DNA of 15,835 nt from CAYUYV01 sp964449455 (GTDB taxonomy: Bacteria; Pseudomonadota; Alphaproteobacteria; JAJFIK01), in NCBI GenBank assembly GCA_964449455.1, contig CAYUYV010000121.1, positions 1 through 15,835 on the forward strand, in the 5' to 3' direction. Position 1 is the stretch's first letter, and every line of letters starts with the position of its first letter. A program made the translations under genes and the position numbers. Shown here in pieces: positions 13,416 through 15,835 of the stretch. Under the pieces are notes generated by a model. It was not told the DNA's origin and made no database searches. It was given only the letters and a program-made list of their open reading frames with translations.

Positions 13416-13709
13416 TCAAAGGCCCGTCGTCACGTCGATCGAATGTCCTTCCGTCAGTGTCACGATCGCTTTTTTGTAGTCGCTGCGCTTGCCGGCAATG
13501 CCCCGGAAGCGCTTGCGCTTGCCCTTCACCAGGACCGTGTTGACGGCCTTGACCTTTACCTTGAAGAGGGCTTCCACCGCATCCCGGATCGCCGGCTTCG
13601 TGGCATCCACGGCAACCTTGAAGATCACCTGATTATATTCGGACGCCAGCGTGGCCTTTTCGGTGATCACCGGCGCAAGGATCACGTCGTAATGCTTCAG
13701 ATCACTCAT
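13416..13709 (-). CDS. rplW: 50S ribosomal protein L23
   Basis: The 97-residue product opens MSDLKHYDVILAPVITEKAT, the L23 family start, and contains the VKAVNTVLVKGKRKRFRG segment that forms the rRNA-binding loop. L23 lies at the tunnel exit and is the docking point for trigger factor and signal recognition particle. The start ATG (13709) overlaps the rplD stop as ATGA, a 4-base coupling overlap. A 58 bp gap with a small GC hairpin follows before rplB. Confidence 0.97.
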   Translation of the reverse strand: MSDLKHYDVILAPVITEKATLASEYNQVIFKVAVDATKPAIRDAVEALFKVKVKAVNTVLVKGKRKRFRGIAGKRSDYKKAIVTLTEGHSIDVTTGL

Positions 13710-14338
13710 TTGAGCCGGGCCTCCAGATGATTGAGGGCCGCACGGGTCAGCACCAGGGTATCGCGGCGCAGAATATCGCGCACATTGATGCCCTGGACCG
13801 GCAGAACGTCCACGAGCGGAATATTGCGGGCCGCACGGCTGAAATTCTCATCCACAACGGCACCATCGATGACCAGGGCGGATTTCAGATTGAGCCCCTC
13901 AAGCTTCGCCTGCAGAATCTTCGTACGCGGCTCATCAAGCGCCGCGGTTTCCAGAATGATCAGCTCTGCGGCCTTGCATTTGGCCGAAAGGGCGTGCTTG
14001 AGGCCCAGACGACGCATCTTTTTCGTAAGATCATGGCCATGCTCGCGCAGCACTGGACCATGGGCCTTACCACCGCCCCGGAACTGAGGCACCTTGCGAT
14101 TGCCGTGACGGGCGCCGCCGGAGCCTTTCTGGCGCACGAATTTCTTGGTCGTGCCCGTGATCTCCCGGCGGGTCTTCGTCTTGTGGGTGCCCTGGCGACG
14201 CCGGTCGAGCTGCCACAGAACAACCCGGTGCAGAATATCCTTGCGCGGATCCAGTCCGTAGATGGTTGCGTCGAGATCCACAGATCCCGCCGTCTCCCCA
14301 TCCAGGGTCTTCACATCAAGGGTCACAACGTCGCTCAT
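13706..14338 (-). CDS. rplD: 50S ribosomal protein L4
   Basis: The 210-residue product contains the L4 extended-loop signature RQKGSGGARHGNRKVPQF followed by RGGGKAHGP; this loop lines the peptide exit tunnel near the macrolide site. In E. coli L4 also represses the S10 operon by binding its leader and cutting transcription and translation; whether that happens here is unknown, since the rpsJ leader is short. The start is taken as ATG at 14338, sharing one base with the rplC stop (TGATG). A GTG one codon earlier would give a 4-base overlap instead. Either way rplC and rplD are translationally coupled. The C-terminal part (IINVRDILRRDTLVLT-like, ending HLEARLK) is normal. Confidence 0.96.
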   Translation of the reverse strand: MSDVVTLDVKTLDGETAGSVDLDATIYGLDPRKDILHRVVLWQLDRRRQGTHKTKTRREITGTTKKFVRQKGSGGARHGNRKVPQFRGGGKAHGPVLREHGHDLTKKMRRLGLKHALSAKCKAAELIILETAALDEPRTKILQAKLEGLNLKSALVIDGAVVDENFSRAARNIPLVDVLPVQGINVRDILRRDTLVLTRAALNHLEARLK

Positions 14339-15216
14339 CACGCGCCGTCCTTCTCTTTGGTCTCATCCGTGCCGGCATCGCCATCGCTCGCCTCGGCCAC
14401 AGGCGCTTCATCCTGCGGCGCATCAGCGTCCGGTGCCGCTGCTTCGGGCGTTTCCGCTTCAGCGGCTGCGGCTGTCACTTGATCATCCGCAGGCGTCTCG
14501 TCTTCGGCCACGGGAGCGGCGTTTTCAGCCTCTCGGTCCGCAAGGGTCTTGAAAGCACCCGGCATGGGCACATCATCCGGCAGGGGACGCTTGACCGCAT
14601 CACGCAGCAGCACCCAGCCAGAGCGGGGCCCGGGCACGGCGCCGCGCACCAGGACAAGCCCCCGGTCCACATCCGTGCGCACGACCTCCAGGTTCTGGGT
14701 CGTCACGCGGACGGCACCCAGATGGCCGGCCATTTTCTTGCCCTTGAACACCTTGCCCGGCTCCTGACATTGGCCCGTGGAGCCGTGGGCGCGGTGGGAG
14801 ATGGACACACCGTGCGATGCGCGCAGACCACCAAAATTGTGCCGCTTCATGGCACCGGCAAAACCCTTACCGATGCTCGTCCCGATCACGTCAACTTTTT
14901 GTCCGACCACAAAGTGATCAGCGGTAATTTCGGCACCGACCTCAATGAGATTGTCCGGACTGACCCGGAACTCGGCCAGCTTGCGCCGAGGTTCCACCTT
15001 GGCCTTTGCGAAGTGGCCCCGCTGGGGCTTGCTCACATTCTTGACCTTGGCAAGACCCGAGCCAAGCTGCAGAGCCGTGTAGCCGTCCTTTTCCTCCGTG
15101 CGCTGTGCAACGACAGCGCAACTGTCCAGGTGCAGAACGGTCACGGGCACATGCCGACCTTCCGGCGAAAAGACGCGAGTCATGCCCATTTTTTTTGCAA
15201 CGACGCCAGAACGCAT
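14338..15216 (-). CDS. rplC: 50S ribosomal protein L3, with long acidic C-terminal tail
   Basis: L3 is an early-assembling 23S rRNA binder whose central loop reaches the peptidyl transferase centre. The product is 292 residues against about 209 in E. coli. The core shows KKMGMTRVF at the N-terminus and GSTGQCQEPGKVFKGKKMAGH in the middle; the glutamine in GQCQ corresponds to the residue methylated by PrmB in E. coli. The last 60 residues or so (233–292) are almost only Ala, Glu, Asp, Pro and Thr, a likely disordered acidic tail. ATG at 15216 was chosen over the GTG one codon upstream because GGGAG then sits 7 bases away. The stop TGA overlaps the rplD ATG by one base. Confidence 0.96.
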   Translation of the reverse strand: MRSGVVAKKMGMTRVFSPEGRHVPVTVLHLDSCAVVAQRTEEKDGYTALQLGSGLAKVKNVSKPQRGHFAKAKVEPRRKLAEFRVSPDNLIEVGAEITADHFVVGQKVDVIGTSIGKGFAGAMKRHNFGGLRASHGVSISHRAHGSTGQCQEPGKVFKGKKMAGHLGAVRVTTQNLEVVRTDVDRGLVLVRGAVPGPRSGWVLLRDAVKRPLPDDVPMPGAFKTLADREAENAAPVAEDETPADDQVTAAAAEAETPEAAAPDADAPQDEAPVAEASDGDAGTDETKEKDGA

Positions 15217-15262
15217 CACCAGTCTCCCAGGACCTCAGCCCTTTTCGGGCGAGCCTTAAGCC

Positions 15263-15571
15263 TTAAAGCTTGATCTCCACATCGACGCCAGCCGCGAGGT
15301 CGAGCTTCATCAGGGCATCGACGGTCTGCGGAGTGGGATCAACAATGTCCAAAAGCCGCTTGTGGGTGCGCATCTCGAACTGCTCGCGACTCTTTTTGTC
15401 GATATGCGGCGAGCGCAGCACCGTGAATTTCTCAATCCGTGTTGGCAGGGGGATCGGGCCACGCACCTGCGCGCCGGTCCGTTTTGCCGTATTCACGATC
15501 TCCCGGGTCGACGTGTCGAGAACCCGATGATCGAAGGCCTTGAGCCTTATTCGAATGGTTTGTCCTTGCAT
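15263..15571 (-). CDS. rpsJ: 30S ribosomal protein S10
   Basis: The 102-residue product begins MQGQTIRIRLKAFDHRVLD, nearly the same as the S10 family start, and matches the usual 102–105 residue length. S10 sits in the head of the 30S subunit; in E. coli it also acts as NusE, partnering NusB in antitermination. The start is ATG at 15571, with AAGGA about 12 bases upstream, a slightly long spacing. It is the first gene of the S10 block, 89 bp after the tuf terminator, and I see no convincing promoter in those 89 bases. The next gene, rplC, follows after 46 bp. Confidence 0.97.
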   Translation of the reverse strand: MQGQTIRIRLKAFDHRVLDTSTREIVNTAKRTGAQVRGPIPLPTRIEKFTVLRSPHIDKKSREQFEMRTHKRLLDIVDPTPQTVDALMKLDLAAGVDVEIKL

Positions 15572-15660
15572 GGCCGTCTCGGGTCCTTAAAGGCACTGCC
15601 CTTTTCACGCAGGGCTTGATCGACGCGTTTCTAGTCGCTGCTGGCGTGTAGGCCAGAGGG

Positions 15661-15698
15661 AAAAAAGACCCGGGCCGGAGGCCCCCCGGCCCGGGTCT
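15661..15698 (-). terminator. Intrinsic terminator after tuf
   Basis: On the minus strand a perfect 13 bp GC-rich stem (arms 15686–15698 and 15666–15678, core GACCCGGGCCGG) closes a 7-base loop and runs into six T residues (15661–15666). This is a textbook rho-independent terminator, oriented only for transcripts leaving tuf: the plus-strand side has no T tract. It should separate tuf transcription from the S10 block. Confidence 0.93.
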
Positions 15699-15713
15699 AT
15701 GTCAGAGGCCTGA

Positions 15714-15835
15714 CTACTCGATGATTTTGGCGACGACGCCGGCGCCGACGGTGCGGCCGCCTTCACGGATGGCGAAGCGCAGCTTTTCTTCCATGGCGAT
15801 GGGCGTGATCAGCTCCACCTCCATTTCGATATTGT
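15714..15835 (-). CDS. tuf: Elongation factor Tu, C-terminal end (partial)
   Basis: Only the last 39 complete codons are inside the window; the rest lies beyond base 15835. The reading ends in REGGRTVGAGVVAKIIE followed by TAG, which is the conserved C-terminus of bacterial EF-Tu (domain III). EF-Tu is the cytoplasmic GTPase that carries aminoacyl-tRNA to the ribosomal A site. A tuf copy directly before rpsJ is the usual alphaproteobacterial arrangement (the rpsL-rpsG-fusA-tuf string). A strong intrinsic terminator begins 15 bases after the stop codon. Many alphaproteobacteria carry two nearly identical tuf copies, which cannot be judged from here. Confidence 0.96.
   Translation of the reverse strand, partial: NIEMEVELITPIAMEEKLRFAIREGGRTVGAGVVAKIIE

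Noticed and set aside
14266..15273. Plus-strand frame of 335 codons opposite rplC
   Set aside because: Mirror of the L3 gene with no similarity of its own and no plausible ribosome-binding site.
15661..15698. Bidirectional terminator
   Set aside because: The plus-strand side of the stem lacks a T tract and there is no convergent gene, so it works only for the minus strand.

Overview
The window is the tuf–S10–spc–alpha ribosomal protein supercluster of a bacterium, with every real gene on the minus strand, so transcription runs from base 15835 toward base 1. The organism is almost certainly an alphaproteobacterium. DNA is GC-rich, SecY begins with an alphaproteobacterial-type N-terminus (MASAAEQLAAN), adk is fused by overlap to secY, and neither rpmJ, map nor rpsD lies between secY and rpoA. 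S14 is the zinc-free long form. I would not name a genus.

Layout in transcription order: the 3' end of tuf (15835–15714) is followed by a very strong intrinsic terminator. The S10 block then runs rpsJ, rplC, rplD, rplW, rplB, rpsS, rplV, rpsC, rplP, rpmC, rpsQ. After a 122 bp gap at the classical S10/spc boundary comes the spc block: rplN, rplX, rplE, rpsN, rpsH, rplF, rplR, rpsE, rpmD, rplO, secY, adk. A 264 bp gap follows, holding an overlapping terminator-like palindrome and a good sigma-70-type promoter. The alpha block is last: rpsM, rpsK, rpoA, rplQ. Several junctions are translationally coupled (rplC/rplD, rplD/rplW, rplV/rpsC, rplX/rplE, secY/adk).

Together the genes build both ribosomal subunits, supply the RNA polymerase alpha subunit and elongation factor Tu, the SecY protein channel and adenylate kinase. 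This is the standard growth-linked core. No gene looks horizontally acquired and no new enzymatic or defence system is visible.

What is out of the ordinary lies in the spaces and tails. A 14 bp tandem array sits between rpsK and rpoA and is broken by a 100 N assembly gap. An exact 15 bp tandem duplication lies between rplO and secY. A 17 bp duplication carrying Shine-Dalgarno-like cores lies before rpsE. A palindrome is fused to the rpsM promoter. Low-complexity extensions occur on several ribosomal proteins: L3, L29, L17, L15, L5, L30, S3 and S5. Five starts differ from the longest open frame (rpoA, rpmC, rpsQ, rplF, rpsN) and were chosen by Shine-Dalgarno placement and family alignment; rplC and rplD were shortened by one codon.
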